Source: Pseudoteredinibacter isoporae
Lineage (GTDB): Bacteria; Pseudomonadota; Gammaproteobacteria; Pseudomonadales; Cellvibrionaceae
Length of the DNA: 64,000 nucleotides
Direction of reading: 5' to 3'
Assembly: GCF_011602085.1 (NCBI RefSeq)
Contig: NZ_JAAONY010000001.1
Span: 1,364,001 to 1,428,000, forward strand
A program made the position numbers and the translations under genes. Below the pieces are notes generated by a model. The model made no database searches. It was not told where the DNA came from and worked only from the letters and a program-made list of their open reading frames with translations. The first letter of the stretch is position 1. Every line of letters starts with the position of its first letter. Shown here in pieces: positions 51,991-61,857 of the stretch.

Positions 51991-52213
51991 GGTGCGATCT
52001 CCTGTGTGGGTTCTCATTGCTTACACTATTCCAGAACTGTGCAGTAAATATGCAGAAACTGTGAAACAGCAGCCTCAACCCGGGGATTCAAAGGCCGATG
52101 TCGGCCCTAATGTTTCGAGTCTTGCCCCTTTATTCCTAAGGCGTTTCAGGGGAAAATACCGCCCCTGATAAAAACCTTTAACAGTCGCCAAACCATAGGA
52201 TGTCGCAGTCGCC

Positions 52214-52789
52214 ATGATTCTAATGATCGATAACTACGATTCGTTTACCTATAACATTGTTCAGTATCTGGGCGAGTTACAGGCTGATGTTAAGGTGCTG
52301 CGTAATGATGAAGTCGATGTAGCGGGAATTGAGGCACTTGCCCCGGAAAAGATCGTGATCTCCCCAGGCCCTTGTACCCCCAATGAAGCCGGGGTCTCTA
52401 TGGCGGTGATTGAGCACTTTCAGGGCAAATTACCCATTCTGGGGATTTGTTTGGGGCATCAGAGCATCGGCCAGGTATTTGGTGGCGATGTGGTGCGTGC
52501 GAAGCAGGTTATGCATGGCAAAACCTCTCCGATTTATCATAACGATCGAGGTGTGTTTTCCGGTCTGGCCAATCCCTTTGAAGCAACCCGCTACCACTCT
52601 CTGGTGGTGGAGAAGGACAGCCTTCCCGATTGTCTGGAAGTTACCGCCTGGACTCAAAACGACGATGGCAGCATCGACGAGATTATGGGCCTGCGGCACA
52701 AAACTCTGGATATCGAAGGCGTGCAATTTCATCCGGAATCGATTCTCAGTGATCACGGCCATGATCTCCTGAATAACTTTTTACAATAA
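52214..52789 (+). CDS. trpG: Anthranilate synthase glutamine amidotransferase (component II)
   Basis: 191 residues. Class I glutamine amidotransferase: [19 protein letters not shown], nucleophile Cys in [15 protein letters not shown], and His-Glu in [11 protein letters not shown]. It supplies ammonia to TrpE and may also serve PabB. It opens the trpGDC operon; trpD follows after 43 bp. Confidence 0.95.
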   Translation: MILMIDNYDSFTYNIVQYLGELQADVKVLRNDEVDVAGIEALAPEKIVISPGPCTPNEAGVSMAVIEHFQGKLPILGICLGHQSIGQVFGGDVVRAKQVMHGKTSPIYHNDRGVFSGLANPFEATRYHSLVVEKDSLPDCLEVTAWTQNDDGSIDEIMGLRHKTLDIEGVQFHPESILSDHGHDLLNNFLQ

Positions 52790-52832
52790 GCCTGACCTTG
52801 GCAAGATGTGAACCAGCAAGAGCAATAAGCCC

Positions 52833-53864
52833 ATGAATATTCAAGAAGCGTTAGGCATTGTGATCCAGCGCCAGGATTTGACGACTGAGCAAATGGCCTC
52901 GGTGATGCGACAGATCATGACCGGCCAAGCCACTGAAGCCCAGATTGGCGGTTTTCTGGTGGCGCTGCGTATGAAGAGCGAGAGCCTGGATGAAATTACC
53001 GGCGCTGTACAGGTGATGCGAGAGCTGGCCAGTGAAGTGAAAGTGAATGCCGACAATCTGGTTGATATTGTTGGGACCGGGGGGGATGGCGCTAATCTTT
53101 TTAATATCTCTTCCGCCGCGAGTTTTGTCGTTGCCGCAGCTGGGGCTCATGTCGCCAAACATGGTAATCGCAGCATTTCCAGTTCATCAGGCAGCGCCGA
53201 TGTCATCGAAACGGCGGGTATTCGCCTGGATATCTCACCCGAGCAGGTAGCGCGTTGTACGGAAGAAGTCGGTGTCGGTTTTATGTTCGCACCGGCACAT
53301 CATGGAGCCATGAAATATTCTATTGTCCCTCGTAAGCAACTGGCCCAGCGCACCATCTTTAATATTCTCGGTCCAATGACCAATCCAGCGGGTGTAAAGC
53401 GTCTGGTTGTGGGGGTGTTCAACGGTGATTTGTGTCGCCCGATGGCTGAAGTGCTTAGACGCCTCGGTGCAGAGCATGTCATGGTGGTTAACGCCAAAGA
53501 TGGCCTGGACGAAATTTCCCTGGCGACGACGACCCATGTGGCCGAGTTGAAAAATGGTGAAATCAGTGAATACGAGATCACACCTGAAGATTTTGATATT
53601 GATAGCCAAAGTCTGATTGGCTTAACGGTCGACAGTGCAGAGGAGTCTCTGGCATTGATTCGCGATGCCCTCGGCAAGCGCAAAGGGCAGTACGCACAAA
53701 AAGCTGCGGATATTGTAGCGCTGAATGCCGGAGCGGCAATTTACGTCAGTGGCCTGGCGGATACCCTGGCAGAAGGCGTCGCCCGAGCCCAGGATACGAT
53801 TGCCAGCGGTCTGGGTAAGGAAAAGATTGCCCAGCTGGCCGAATTTACCCGTTGCCTGGACTAG
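52833..53864 (+). CDS. trpD: Anthranilate phosphoribosyltransferase
   Basis: 343 residues. PRPP loop [17 protein letters not shown], anthranilate region [17 protein letters not shown], and [20 protein letters not shown] with [12 protein letters not shown]. It joins anthranilate to PRPP. It is the middle gene of trpGDC, 27 bp before trpC. Confidence 0.96.
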   Translation: MNIQEALGIVIQRQDLTTEQMASVMRQIMTGQATEAQIGGFLVALRMKSESLDEITGAVQVMRELASEVKVNADNLVDIVGTGGDGANLFNISSAASFVVAAAGAHVAKHGNRSISSSSGSADVIETAGIRLDISPEQVARCTEEVGVGFMFAPAHHGAMKYSIVPRKQLAQRTIFNILGPMTNPAGVKRLVVGVFNGDLCRPMAEVLRRLGAEHVMVVNAKDGLDEISLATTTHVAELKNGEISEYEITPEDFDIDSQSLIGLTVDSAEESLALIRDALGKRKGQYAQKAADIVALNAGAAIYVSGLADTLAEGVARAQDTIASGLGKEKIAQLAEFTRCLD

Positions 53865-53891
53865 GCCCGGCAACCGAATGAGTATGTAATT

Positions 53892-54698
53892 GTGAGCAGT
53901 TTTAAAAAAACGAATACCGTATTGGATAAAATTCTGGCCCGCAAGCTGGAAGAAATTTCTGAGCGCAGCCCCAAGGTCAGTTTGGCAGATCTGCGTGGTT
54001 TATCTGAAGAGCAAGGCCCGGCACGAGGTTTTGTTCAGTCTATTGAGCACAAGATCGAAGCGGGTCAGGCTGCTGTGATTGCTGAAATAAAAAAAGCGTC
54101 ACCCAGTAAAGGTGTGATTCGCGAAGATTTTTTCCCGGCGGATATTGCCCGTAGTTATGAAAAAGGTGCGGCAGCCTGTTTGTCTGTCTTAACGGATGCG
54201 GATTTTTTTCAGGGTCATGAAGACTATTTGAAAGAAGCACGCAGTGCGTCCAAATTGCCGGTCATTCGTAAAGACTTTCTGATTCACGAGTATCAGATTC
54301 AGGAAGCGCGGGCTATTGGTGCTGATTGTGTGCTACTGATTGTTGCGGCACTGGATGCCTGTCAGCTGCAAGACCTCAATGCTCAGGCACTTGAATTGGG
54401 AATGGATGTGTTGGTTGAAGTGCACAATCGCGAAGAGTTGGAGTTGGCCATGGATTTGCCCAATAAGCTGATTGGCATCAACAATCGCAACCTGCATACA
54501 TTTGAAGTGTCATTGGAAAATACCTTTGCGCTATTGGATGTTATTCCTGATGATCGCATTGTGATTACGGAAAGCGGTATTGCTACGATTGATGACGTCG
54601 CTGCATTGCGTGGCCACAATGTTAATGGCTTCCTGGTCGGGGAGACCTTTATGCGAGCAGAAGATCCGGGTCTGAAACTGATGGAGATGTTCCACTAA
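53892..54698 (+). CDS. trpC: Indole-3-glycerol phosphate synthase
   Basis: 268 residues with a GTG start. Not fused to TrpF. Catalytic blocks [15 protein letters not shown] (Glu and Lys), [35 protein letters not shown] (Lys), [25 protein letters not shown] and ITESGI. It closes the indole ring before tryptophan synthase. It is followed by a strong terminator. The missing trpF (phosphoribosylanthranilate isomerase) is not in this window. Confidence 0.96.
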   Translation: MSSFKKTNTVLDKILARKLEEISERSPKVSLADLRGLSEEQGPARGFVQSIEHKIEAGQAAVIAEIKKASPSKGVIREDFFPADIARSYEKGAAACLSVLTDADFFQGHEDYLKEARSASKLPVIRKDFLIHEYQIQEARAIGADCVLLIVAALDACQLQDLNAQALELGMDVLVEVHNREELELAMDLPNKLIGINNRNLHTFEVSLENTFALLDVIPDDRIVITESGIATIDDVAALRGHNVNGFLVGETFMRAEDPGLKLMEMFH

Positions 54699-54767
54699 TT
54701 CATACTCTCCGATTAGCTCCGCCATGTCGCTAGCGTGGAGTTTTCCGGCTTTCATGGCCGTTGTTTC

Positions 54768-54804
54768 AAAAGGGCGGCACCCAATGGGTGCTGCCCTTTT
54801 ATTT
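54768..54804 (+). terminator. Intrinsic terminator of trpGDC
   Basis: AAAAGGGCGGCACCC (54768-54782) pairs with GGGTGCTGCCCTTTT (54786-54800), one G-T pair, loop AAT, then ATTTT. Confidence 0.92.
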
Positions 54805-54805
54805 T

Positions 54806-54833
54806 GGGAAGATGAATTATTTGTCATCTTCCC
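54806..54833. other. Second hairpin directly after the trpGDC terminator
   Basis: Perfect 10-bp stem GGGAAGATGA (54806-54815) and TCATCTTCCC (54824-54833), loop of 8, one base after the terminator's T-run. No T-run follows. It lies in the leader of the PepSY gene and may be a backup terminator or a leader structure. Confidence 0.6.
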
Positions 54834-54917
54834 AAAAGATGCCCTTCATCCCTCTTTGGCAGAATCGTTGCTGTTGGAGTTCAGGCTCTGACCTTGATTA
54901 TTGCTATGGAGGTGAAT

Positions 54918-55598
54918 ATGAAATTCCAATCAGGATTTGTTTCGACACGTTTTGCGCTGCTGTCTCTGGCGGCGGCTGCGATGGTATTGCTGAGTCAATG
55001 GGCCTATGCTGCTGGAAAAAAAATGGGGCTGGCCGAGGCTATTGAAAAAGGGAAAAAACTGAGTGATGGCACGGTGATGTCGGCCTTCTACGAAGGCAGG
55101 AAAGGCGGTGCAGGTGTTTATCGATTGATGGTCTTGCAGGATGGCCTGCCCGGTTTTATTGAGTTGGCGGCTGATACCGGCAAGCAACTAAGCGTTGATG
55201 CCAAGGTCAAAGGTCCCCGAAAACCCAATATGGAAAGTGCCCTGAAAGCCGCTGAAAAACTGGTAGAGGGTGAGGTGGAAGGTATCGAGTTTGATCCTGA
55301 AACGGGCGATTACTGGGTTGAAATAAAGCTGGATCAAGGTTTTAGTGCTGTGGTGCTGGACGGCGAGAGTTTGAAAATAAAATCCATGGAGCAGCGCATT
55401 TTCCACGACAGTAAGTTCTACAAGTTCTCCGGTGATGAGGATATCGATATCGAATTTTTTGACCCCAAAACCCCTTGGTTGATGTTGGGGGATCTCGAAG
55501 TTGAAGAGCTTATGATGATGCCGGAAATACCCAAAGATGTACGAAAGCAGATGCTCAAAGAGTTTGAATTGAGCTGCGAGAGCAAAGAACGAGACTAG
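54918..55598 (+). CDS. Exported PepSY-domain protein linked to a two-component system
   Basis: 226 residues from the ATG at 54918 with GGAGG upstream; longer in-frame starts are weaker. A signal peptide (FALLSLAAAAMVLLSQWAYA) is followed by two PepSY-like units: AIEKGKKLSDGTVMSAFYEG with YRLMVLQDG, and MESALKAAEKLVEGEVEGIE with DYWVEIKLDQGFSAVVLDGE. PepSY proteins are periplasmic and often accompany two-component systems, as here (response regulator 72 bp later). It could modulate the sensor's input. The C-terminal part is acidic and unmatched. Confidence 0.72.
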   Translation: MKFQSGFVSTRFALLSLAAAAMVLLSQWAYAAGKKMGLAEAIEKGKKLSDGTVMSAFYEGRKGGAGVYRLMVLQDGLPGFIELAADTGKQLSVDAKVKGPRKPNMESALKAAEKLVEGEVEGIEFDPETGDYWVEIKLDQGFSAVVLDGESLKIKSMEQRIFHDSKFYKFSGDEDIDIEFFDPKTPWLMLGDLEVEELMMMPEIPKDVRKQMLKEFELSCESKERD

Positions 55599-55670
55599 TT
55601 TTTTGAAGAGTGGGCAGGTATAAAATACAAGGCTATACCGCTGACAATCAGGCAAGCAAGGTTGAGATCA

Positions 55671-56360
55671 TTGAAAATTCTACTGGTTGAAGACAATCAA
55701 GAGCAGGCCCAGTTTATATGCAAAGGCATGCAGGAATCTGGGCATTGCATTGATTGGGCGAAAGATGGCCGAGAGGGCTTTCAGCTGGCGACTCAGCAGC
55801 ACAGTGACTATCAATTGATAATTTGCGACCGCCTGATGCCGGAAATGGATGGCCTTCATATGCTCAAGGCATTGCGGGCCATCAATATGACGACACCGGT
55901 ATTGATCCTCAGCGCCCTCGATAGTGTGGATGAGCGTGTGAAGGGCTTGCGTTCAGGGGGCGATGATTATCTGGTTAAGCCCTTTGCCTTTAGTGAACTG
56001 CTGGCGCGGGCCGAAATTCTGGCCAGTCGATTTTCACCAGTCACTGCGCAGGTGGATAACTCCCTCTCAATGGCCGATCTGGAATTGGATCGTATGAGTC
56101 GAAAGGCGTGCCGGGCGGGTAAGAACATTGAACTCAACACTCGGGAGTTCCATATCCTCGAGTATTTCTTACAGAATCCCGGTCGGGTAATCACGCGAAC
56201 CATGTTGCTGGAACAGGTCTGGGGACACAATTTTGATCCGCAAACCAATGTGATTGATGTGCACATCAGCCGATTGAGAAAGAAAATTGATTCGCCGGGC
56301 ACCACGCCTCTGCTGCACACCGTGAGAGGTGCTGGATACAAAATGGAGGTACTTGAGTGA
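55671..56360 (+). CDS. OmpR-family response regulator
   Basis: 229 residues, starting at TTG 55671 (KILLVEDN follows), 9 bp after AAGG; a TTG at 55662 is the other choice, and no ATG is available nearby. Receiver domain: LLVEDNQEQAQF (acidic pair), phosphoacceptor Asp in LIICDRLMPEMDG and Lys in GGDDYLVKPFAFSELL. C-terminal winged helix: LNTREFHILEYFLQNPGRVI and TNVIDVHISRLRKKIDSPG. It pairs with the next gene, whose GTG overlaps this stop (GTGA). Confidence 0.93.
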   Translation: MKILLVEDNQEQAQFICKGMQESGHCIDWAKDGREGFQLATQQHSDYQLIICDRLMPEMDGLHMLKALRAINMTTPVLILSALDSVDERVKGLRSGGDDYLVKPFAFSELLARAEILASRFSPVTAQVDNSLSMADLELDRMSRKACRAGKNIELNTREFHILEYFLQNPGRVITRTMLLEQVWGHNFDPQTNVIDVHISRLRKKIDSPGTTPLLHTVRGAGYKMEVLE

Positions 56361-57796
56361 ACCGGCGGCGCCCCTTTCAAAACCTGTGGCGCGACCCTTT
56401 CAGTGGTTTATTGTGGATCTATGGTGCGGTGGCCACGGTATTTTTACTGTTGGCGTTTTTACTGGCCGATTGGCTGGGCGCCTGGTACATAGAGGATTCC
56501 GCTCAGCTGGCTCTGGAAGCCAAAATGGAGCGGCTTGAAGCGCAAATTCAGAAGCAGGCTGAAACCCTTCCAGATTTTAAAGCCAGTCAAAAAGAGTTGG
56601 AAAAACTGCTCAGAAAAGAGTTCGCCACGGATGAGGTTTATGAATTCTTTTTGTCCAAAGAAGACGGACTGATTAGCAGTATTGATCTGGTTCCTCCGGA
56701 AATGCCGGTATTTATTACCGACCCGAGGGACCTGGAAGACTTCACGTTTTATCATGATGGTAAGGAAGTGACTTTCTCCACGCTTACGGCTCCCCTTGAA
56801 GGGTTTGAGGCTGAGTTAACCGTTGCGCTTGACCCTTCCATTTTGAGTTCAGACCATAACTGGCCCGCGATCTTCTTTACCATTATGGCCGTAGTCTTGC
56901 TGGTCGGTTTGTTATTGAGCTGGTGGTTGCAACAACGCATTAAAGCCAGGTTGCTCGATATCAATCGTACGACCGCTTCCATTGTGGCCAGCGGTGATTT
57001 GAGCCAGCGTGTAATCGACAGTGAGCTGAGTGGTCCTTTGGCGGTGACTGTCGATAATATCAATCACATGCTGAGCGATGTAGAAACCGCGATGCAGGCT
57101 ACCCGACAACAGGCCAATAATATCGCCCATGATTTACGTACGCCTCTGACGGTGGCTTACAATCAATTGCAGGCGGCTGCCAAGCAGCATCCGGAGCTTG
57201 AACACAGTGAGAAACTGCTGGCCAATTTGCAAAACACTTTTGGCTTGCTCCTGCAAATTAATCGCCTGGAAAACAGCAGTGAGTTTTCCGATCTGTCGGA
57301 GATGGACCCTTACCCCTGTTTTGTGGATGCCATTGAGCTTTATGAGCCGGTCTTTCAAGCGAATCTGCAATCCCTGGAGTGGAATCTCGATCAACATCTG
57401 GAAGCACGCCCAGAGGGGCTGGGAATGGTGAAGGGTGACCACGCTTTGCTGATGCAGTCACTTTGTAATCTATTAGACAATGCCAGTAAATACAGCCCTG
57501 AGGGTTCTATTGTTCGCCTTCACATTAAAGATTCAGAGGATCACCTGTGTATTGAGTGTACCAATCCCTGGCTTCAATCTTCTTCGAGTGTCGATCCGGA
57601 GCACTTGCAGGAACATGTGTTTGAGCGTTTTTATCGAGCGGACCAAAGTCGAACTGAAGAAGGCAATGGGCTAGGCCTGAGTTTTGTCAAAGCCGCCGTG
57701 CACGCCATGGAGGGGGAGGTCAAACTCAAGGTGGAGGACGATGTTTTTTCAATTTCAATCTGCCTGTTGAAAGTCGGCTCAGGTAAGCAGACATAG
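56357..57796 (+). CDS. Sensor histidine kinase partner of the OmpR-type regulator
   Basis: 479 residues, GTG start overlapping the regulator's TGA. Two membrane spans (LLWIYGAVATVFLLLAFLLA and IFFTIMAVVLLVGLLLSWWL) flank a periplasmic sensor of about 135 residues. Then come a HAMP domain, the H-box NIAHDLRTPLTVAYNQL, the N-box LCNLLDNASKYSPEG and a G-box EGNGLGLSFVKAAV. The G1 DxGxG-type segment is degenerate (ECTNPWLQ), as in several QseC/PmrB relatives. The signal is unknown. The PepSY protein upstream may take part in sensing. Confidence 0.92.
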   Translation: MNRRRPFQNLWRDPFSGLLWIYGAVATVFLLLAFLLADWLGAWYIEDSAQLALEAKMERLEAQIQKQAETLPDFKASQKELEKLLRKEFATDEVYEFFLSKEDGLISSIDLVPPEMPVFITDPRDLEDFTFYHDGKEVTFSTLTAPLEGFEAELTVALDPSILSSDHNWPAIFFTIMAVVLLVGLLLSWWLQQRIKARLLDINRTTASIVASGDLSQRVIDSELSGPLAVTVDNINHMLSDVETAMQATRQQANNIAHDLRTPLTVAYNQLQAAAKQHPELEHSEKLLANLQNTFGLLLQINRLENSSEFSDLSEMDPYPCFVDAIELYEPVFQANLQSLEWNLDQHLEARPEGLGMVKGDHALLMQSLCNLLDNASKYSPEGSIVRLHIKDSEDHLCIECTNPWLQSSSSVDPEHLQEHVFERFYRADQSRTEEGNGLGLSFVKAAVHAMEGEVKLKVEDDVFSISICLLKVGSGKQT

Positions 57797-57850
57797 TGTT
57801 CGGTGACTGCTGAACGATGCGCACAAAATAATGCGAAAACGCGGGCAATA

Positions 57851-57887
57851 AAAAAGGGTTAGCGCACTGGAGGCGCTAACCCTTTTT
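57851..57887. terminator. Bidirectional terminator between the kinase and crp genes
   Basis: GGGTTAGCGC (57856-57865) and GCGCTAACCC (57873-57882), loop of 7, with an A-run before and T-run after. It serves both convergent genes. Confidence 0.93.
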
Positions 57888-57907
57888 AATATCTTTGCCG
57901 AATGGAC

Positions 57908-58543
57908 TCAGCGGGTGTTAAACACCACCATGGTCTTACCTTTAACGGAAACCAAACCCTGATCTTCCAGAGTCTTCAGTACGCGACCTACCATTTCCCG
58001 AGAACAGCCTACGATGCGACCGATTTCCTGGCGGGTAATTTTAATCTGCATGCCATCCGGATGTGTCATTGCGTCGGGTTCCTGGCTTAAATCCAGAAGC
58101 GTACGAGCGACACGGCCAGTCACATCCAGGAAGGCCAGGTCGCCGACTTTGCGCGTGGTATTGCGCAAACGCTTGGCCATTTGACGGCCCAGAGCGTAAA
58201 TAAACTCCGGGTGATTTTCAGAAATCTCGCGGAACTTTGAATAACTGATTTCCGCCACTTCACACTCGGTCTTGGCTCGGACCCAGGCGCTACGAGCGTC
58301 ATTGTCTTCAAACAGACCCATCTCACCAATGAAGTCACCTTCGTTAAGGTAAGCGACGATCATTTCGCGACCTTCGTCGTCCTCGATCACAACTGTTGCT
58401 GAGCCCCGAATAATGTAATACAAGGAGTCGCTATTATCGCCAGCATAGATCAGGGTACTTTTTGCGGGATACCTGCGTCTGTGGCAATAGCTTAAAAACT
58501 CTTCCACATGCTCAATATGTGGTGTTAGTGGAACGTTGTTCAA
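57908..58543 (-). CDS. crp: Crp/Vfr-type cyclic-nucleotide-binding regulator
   Basis: 211 residues, length of E. coli CRP and Pseudomonas Vfr. The cyclic-nucleotide domain includes [20 protein letters not shown] and the phosphate-binding cassette [20 protein letters not shown] (Gly-Glu, Arg-Ser). The C-helix is [20 protein letters not shown], and the DNA-binding domain [20 protein letters not shown] matches the CRP recognition helix. It is likely a cAMP-dependent global regulator. The neighbours trpC on one side and an OsmC protein plus coq7 on the other are as in Pseudomonas vfr. Confidence 0.94.
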   Translation of the reverse strand: MNNVPLTPHIEHVEEFLSYCHRRRYPAKSTLIYAGDNSDSLYYIIRGSATVVIEDDEGREMIVAYLNEGDFIGEMGLFEDNDARSAWVRAKTECEVAEISYSKFREISENHPEFIYALGRQMAKRLRNTTRKVGDLAFLDVTGRVARTLLDLSQEPDAMTHPDGMQIKITRQEIGRIVGCSREMVGRVLKTLEDQGLVSVKGKTMVVFNTR

Positions 58544-59067
58544 TGTTGACTCCTGGCGTCGCTTCTTCTGCGTCTGACTGACCCGTTATCGCATCCCTTG
58601 CCGTTTGCTGAACCTTCAGCGCTTGTCCCATCAAGCGATAATACTACAGGCTTCGCAGGCGCGTTTTGACCGGGTCTTTATAGTTCTAAAATAAAGGGTT
58701 TTTGTTTTTCTTATTCCACAGCTCCAATGCGAGACTGTGACCAAATTAGACAGCGATTATGGCGCTAATACTCCCCTTAATCTACACTTTAAAACGTTTC
58801 CTTGGCAATTATCCGATGAATTGTGACTTGCTCCTAAAAGGAATTGTGATAACCACCACGGCAACTGTGTTTACCGGTTGTAGATTAATCTGTGATAGAC
58901 CTCGCCAAACGCCTAAAAGTTTCCTGTTAAGAGCACTTTTGCGGAATATTTGGCCGACAGGCTTTGATATTTCAGCATAAGGATATAGAGACATAGCCTA
59001 AGGGTATGCCTCATTCGCTGTCTATGCATGTGGTAAGCTGTCGCTTTTGGTCGGCTTGAGGAAAAAC
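58544..59067. other. Divergent promoter region between crp and the OsmC gene
   Basis: 524 bp without a convincing gene; a 73-codon frame at 58759-58980 has no support. Several TGTGA words (near 58732, 58820, 58845 and 58890) resemble CRP half-sites but lack a good partner half, so autoregulation by CRP is only a possibility. Confidence 0.4.
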
Positions 59068-59490
59068 ATGAAAGCACAGGTGAAGTGGGGCGGAAACGTT
59101 CATTTTGTGGCTACCACAGGAACAGGGCATACCATTGCGATGGATGGGCCGGAAGAGAAAGGTGGGCAGAATCTGGGCGCGCGCCCAATGGAGCTTATGC
59201 TGGTTGCGGTTGGTGGTTGTTCCAGCTACGACGTTGTGGGCATCTTGCAAAAGTCCCGTCAGGATGTGGAATCCTGTGAAGTTTTTGTCGAAGGTGAGCG
59301 TGCCGATGCGGTGCCGGCGGTCTATACCAAGATGCACCTGAAGTTCGTAGTCAGCGGTCGTAATCTGAAAGAGAGCCAGGTTAAAAAGGCGGTGTCTTTG
59401 TCTGCGGAAAAGTACTGCTCGGCGTCGATTATGCTCCAGGAAGCGGGTGTCGAGATGACACACTCATACGAAATTGTCGAACTTGATTAA
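59068..59490 (+). CDS. OsmC-family protein (YhfA-like)
   Basis: 140 residues from the ATG at 59068 with GAGGAAAAAC upstream. OsmC/Ohr fold with the two conserved Cys of the peroxidatic pair in VAVGGCSSYDVVGIL and SAEKYCSASIML. GGQNLGARPMELMLVA is the family motif. Members reduce organic hydroperoxides. The YhfA subgroup next to crp is less well defined. E. coli yhfA and the Pseudomonas homologue are also beside crp/vfr, so this placement is conserved. Confidence 0.9.
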   Translation: MKAQVKWGGNVHFVATTGTGHTIAMDGPEEKGGQNLGARPMELMLVAVGGCSSYDVVGILQKSRQDVESCEVFVEGERADAVPAVYTKMHLKFVVSGRNLKESQVKKAVSLSAEKYCSASIMLQEAGVEMTHSYEIVELD

Positions 59491-59516
59491 GTGGGACAAA
59501 TACACACGCTGTAGCA

Positions 59517-60164
59517 TTAGATACGATAGCTGGTTTTGGTCATGGCTTTGGACATCAAACTCATGGCCTGCTTGATAGGGCCGGGGAAGCGAATGCCACC
59601 CGCTTCAAGAGCCGCGTGGGAATGCTTCTCTTCGTCTTCCAGCATTTGCTCAACAATTGCTCGACTTTTTTGATCCTGCTCGGGCAATGTTTGTAAATGC
59701 TCTTCCAAATGCTCACAAACCTGATCTTCAATTGCTGAGACAAAACCCAGGCTGACCCGGTCGCTGATCAAGCCAGCGGCGGCACCCATTCCGAAGGACA
59801 AGCTGTACCACATAGGGTTCAGCACGCTGGTGTGGCTGCCTAACTGGCGTGTGCGATCTTCGCACCAAGCCAGATGATCGATTTCTTCGTCGGCAGCGTG
59901 TTCCATTTCCTCGCGTACTTCAGGCAGCTTGGCGGTCATGGCCTGACCTTGGTACAGCGCTTGCGCCATGACCTCGCCCGTGTGATTGACCCTCATCAAA
60001 CCTGCTGCGTGTTGGCGTTCGGTTTCGCTCATTTCGACTTCGTCCAGCTGCAGAGCCGGGGATGGCCGGCTGTGGGCTTGTGTATCCGGGCTGAGGGTAC
60101 GAAGGGCTCTGTCGGCTTGTCCGATTAGCTGATCGAGAAGGCTGTGGCGACGCAGGCTTGCCAT
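59517..60164 (-). CDS. coq7: Demethoxyubiquinone hydroxylase (Coq7)
   Basis: 215 residues. Di-iron carboxylate protein: [18 protein letters not shown] (Glu), [16 protein letters not shown] (Glu, His), [12 protein letters not shown] (Glu) and [14 protein letters not shown] (Glu, His), the four-helix ligand set of Coq7. It performs the penultimate hydroxylation in ubiquinone synthesis and is an alternative to UbiF. It converges on the OsmC gene as in pseudomonads. Confidence 0.95.
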   Translation of the reverse strand: MASLRRHSLLDQLIGQADRALRTLSPDTQAHSRPSPALQLDEVEMSETERQHAAGLMRVNHTGEVMAQALYQGQAMTAKLPEVREEMEHAADEEIDHLAWCEDRTRQLGSHTSVLNPMWYSLSFGMGAAAGLISDRVSLGFVSAIEDQVCEHLEEHLQTLPEQDQKSRAIVEQMLEDEEKHSHAALEAGGIRFPGPIKQAMSLMSKAMTKTSYRI

Positions 60165-60286
60165 GGGGTTTACTCATTTTCGGGTTTTAAAAACATTATT
60201 CTACTGTATCCTGAAGCAGAGGGGAAAACCATCCAAGGCGAACGTTTCGCTCGTCTAAGCTTTGAATATGTCCGGGAAGCAACGTA

Positions 60287-61771
60287 ATGAATGAAGATCT
60301 GAAAGCCGTATTTGACAGTCGTCCACCTTTAGTGGTGCTGGAAAGCTACGACGAGAAAACAGCTTTGGATCAAATCCTGGAACAAGGCAGGCCCAAACGC
60401 CAGTCGGTGTATCGTTGGTCGGTTACCGATGGCTTAACTCGTTTAACCTTCGGTTCACAAATCAATTTGAATTCCAGTACCACCGAACCTGAAAATGTAT
60501 TGGAACACATCAAGTCTGCGAGCAAACCCGGCCTGTTTGTGCTCTGCGACTTTCATCCATATTTCAAAGAAAACCCGAAAATTATTCGTTTGCTCAAAGA
60601 CATTGTGTTGAATCACGCAGCAATGGCTCACTGTCTGGTGTTTGTGAGCCATAAAATCGAATTGCCTCCTGAGCTGGTACGCTACAGCGCACGGGTTGAG
60701 CTTATCCCTCCGACGGATGAAGAGGTGATGAACATTGTTCGCGAGGAAGCGACAAAGTGGGCGTCGGAGCAAAGCGCTGATCGAGTCAAGGCTGATCAAA
60801 AAGCATTGGATATGCTGGTCTCTAATGTGCGCGGTTTGGGGCATCAGGAAATCCGCCGTCTGGTGCGTGGTGCGATTGCTGACGATGGGGCAATCACCGA
60901 GGATGATATTCCGGTGTTGAATCGCGCGAAGTTTGCGTTGATGGATATGGAAGGGGTGCTCAGTTTTGAATACCGCACGGCCAAGTTTGCCCAAGTGGGT
61001 GGTCTGGACAATTTGAAACTCTGGTTAAAGCAGCGACAACAAGCCTTCCTGAAAACCGGCAGCAACGGGGCGAAAGATACACCGAAAGGCATGTTGATGT
61101 TGGGCGTGCAGGGTGGCGGTAAAAGTCTGGCGGCAAAGGCGGTGGCAGGCATGTGGGATTTGCCTTTGCTGCGCTTGGACATGGGCGCTTTGTATAACAA
61201 ATATTTTGGCGAGACGGAGCGTAATCTGCGTGAGTCTTTGTCCCTGGCGGACAATATGAGCCCTTGTGTGCTTTGGCTGGACGAAATTGAAAAGGGCCTG
61301 GCCCAGGGTGGTGAAGATCACGGTACCTCCAAGCGTGTATTGGGTACTTTACTGACCTGGATGTCCGAGCGTGACAAGCCAGTGTTTATTGTTGCGACCA
61401 GTAATGACATCAGTGCATTGCCAGCTGAACTGGTGCGCAAAGGTCGCTTTGATGAAATCTTTTTTGTGGATTTACCAGGGCCACAGGCAAGACAGAAAAT
61501 TTTTGAAATTCATCTGGCCAAACGCGGCTATCGAACAGATTTGGATTGGACGGCCTTATTACGAGCCAGTGAAGGCTTTACCGGTGCTGAGATCGAACAG
61601 GCAGTGATTGCGGCAGGTTACAGTGCCGGTGCCGATAAGCACGATGTGACGTTTTTATCTTCGGAGCAACTGTTGGCAGAGTTGTCGGTCAGTGTTCCCT
61701 TGTCTCAAACCATGTCGGAGCAAGTGAATGCGCTGAGAAGCTGGGCCCAGGACAGGGCGGTACCCGCATAA
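60287..61771 (+). CDS. AAA-family ATPase (Ycf46-like)
   Basis: 494 residues. The N-terminal 230 residues form a degenerate ATPase-like region ([20 protein letters not shown]), as in the Ycf46 group. The C-terminal AAA module has Walker [18 protein letters not shown], Walker [21 protein letters not shown], sensor VATSNDIS and the arginine-finger region [13 protein letters not shown]. Ycf46-like proteins are linked to carbon or stress regulation in cyanobacteria. The role in proteobacteria is not known to me. It is a single-gene unit ending at a bidirectional terminator. Confidence 0.88.
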   Translation: MNEDLKAVFDSRPPLVVLESYDEKTALDQILEQGRPKRQSVYRWSVTDGLTRLTFGSQINLNSSTTEPENVLEHIKSASKPGLFVLCDFHPYFKENPKIIRLLKDIVLNHAAMAHCLVFVSHKIELPPELVRYSARVELIPPTDEEVMNIVREEATKWASEQSADRVKADQKALDMLVSNVRGLGHQEIRRLVRGAIADDGAITEDDIPVLNRAKFALMDMEGVLSFEYRTAKFAQVGGLDNLKLWLKQRQQAFLKTGSNGAKDTPKGMLMLGVQGGGKSLAAKAVAGMWDLPLLRLDMGALYNKYFGETERNLRESLSLADNMSPCVLWLDEIEKGLAQGGEDHGTSKRVLGTLLTWMSERDKPVFIVATSNDISALPAELVRKGRFDEIFFVDLPGPQARQKIFEIHLAKRGYRTDLDWTALLRASEGFTGAEIEQAVIAAGYSAGADKHDVTFLSSEQLLAELSVSVPLSQTMSEQVNALRSWAQDRAVPA

Positions 61772-61802
61772 AAAATTCTGGAAAACGACTGATTTTCAAA
61801 AC

Positions 61803-61833
61803 AAAAAAGGCCAGCAAACTGCTGGCCTTTTTT
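61803..61833. terminator. Bidirectional terminator between the AAA ATPase and purD
   Basis: GGCCAGC (61809-61815) and GCTGGCC (61821-61827), loop AAACT, six A before and six T after. Confidence 0.94.
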
Positions 61834-61857
61834 GTCTTTCCCGAGAGCTGATCCTGA

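Noticed and set aside
58759-58980. 73-codon frame between crp and the OsmC gene
   Set aside because: No ribosome site or recognisable family; lies in a divergent promoter region.
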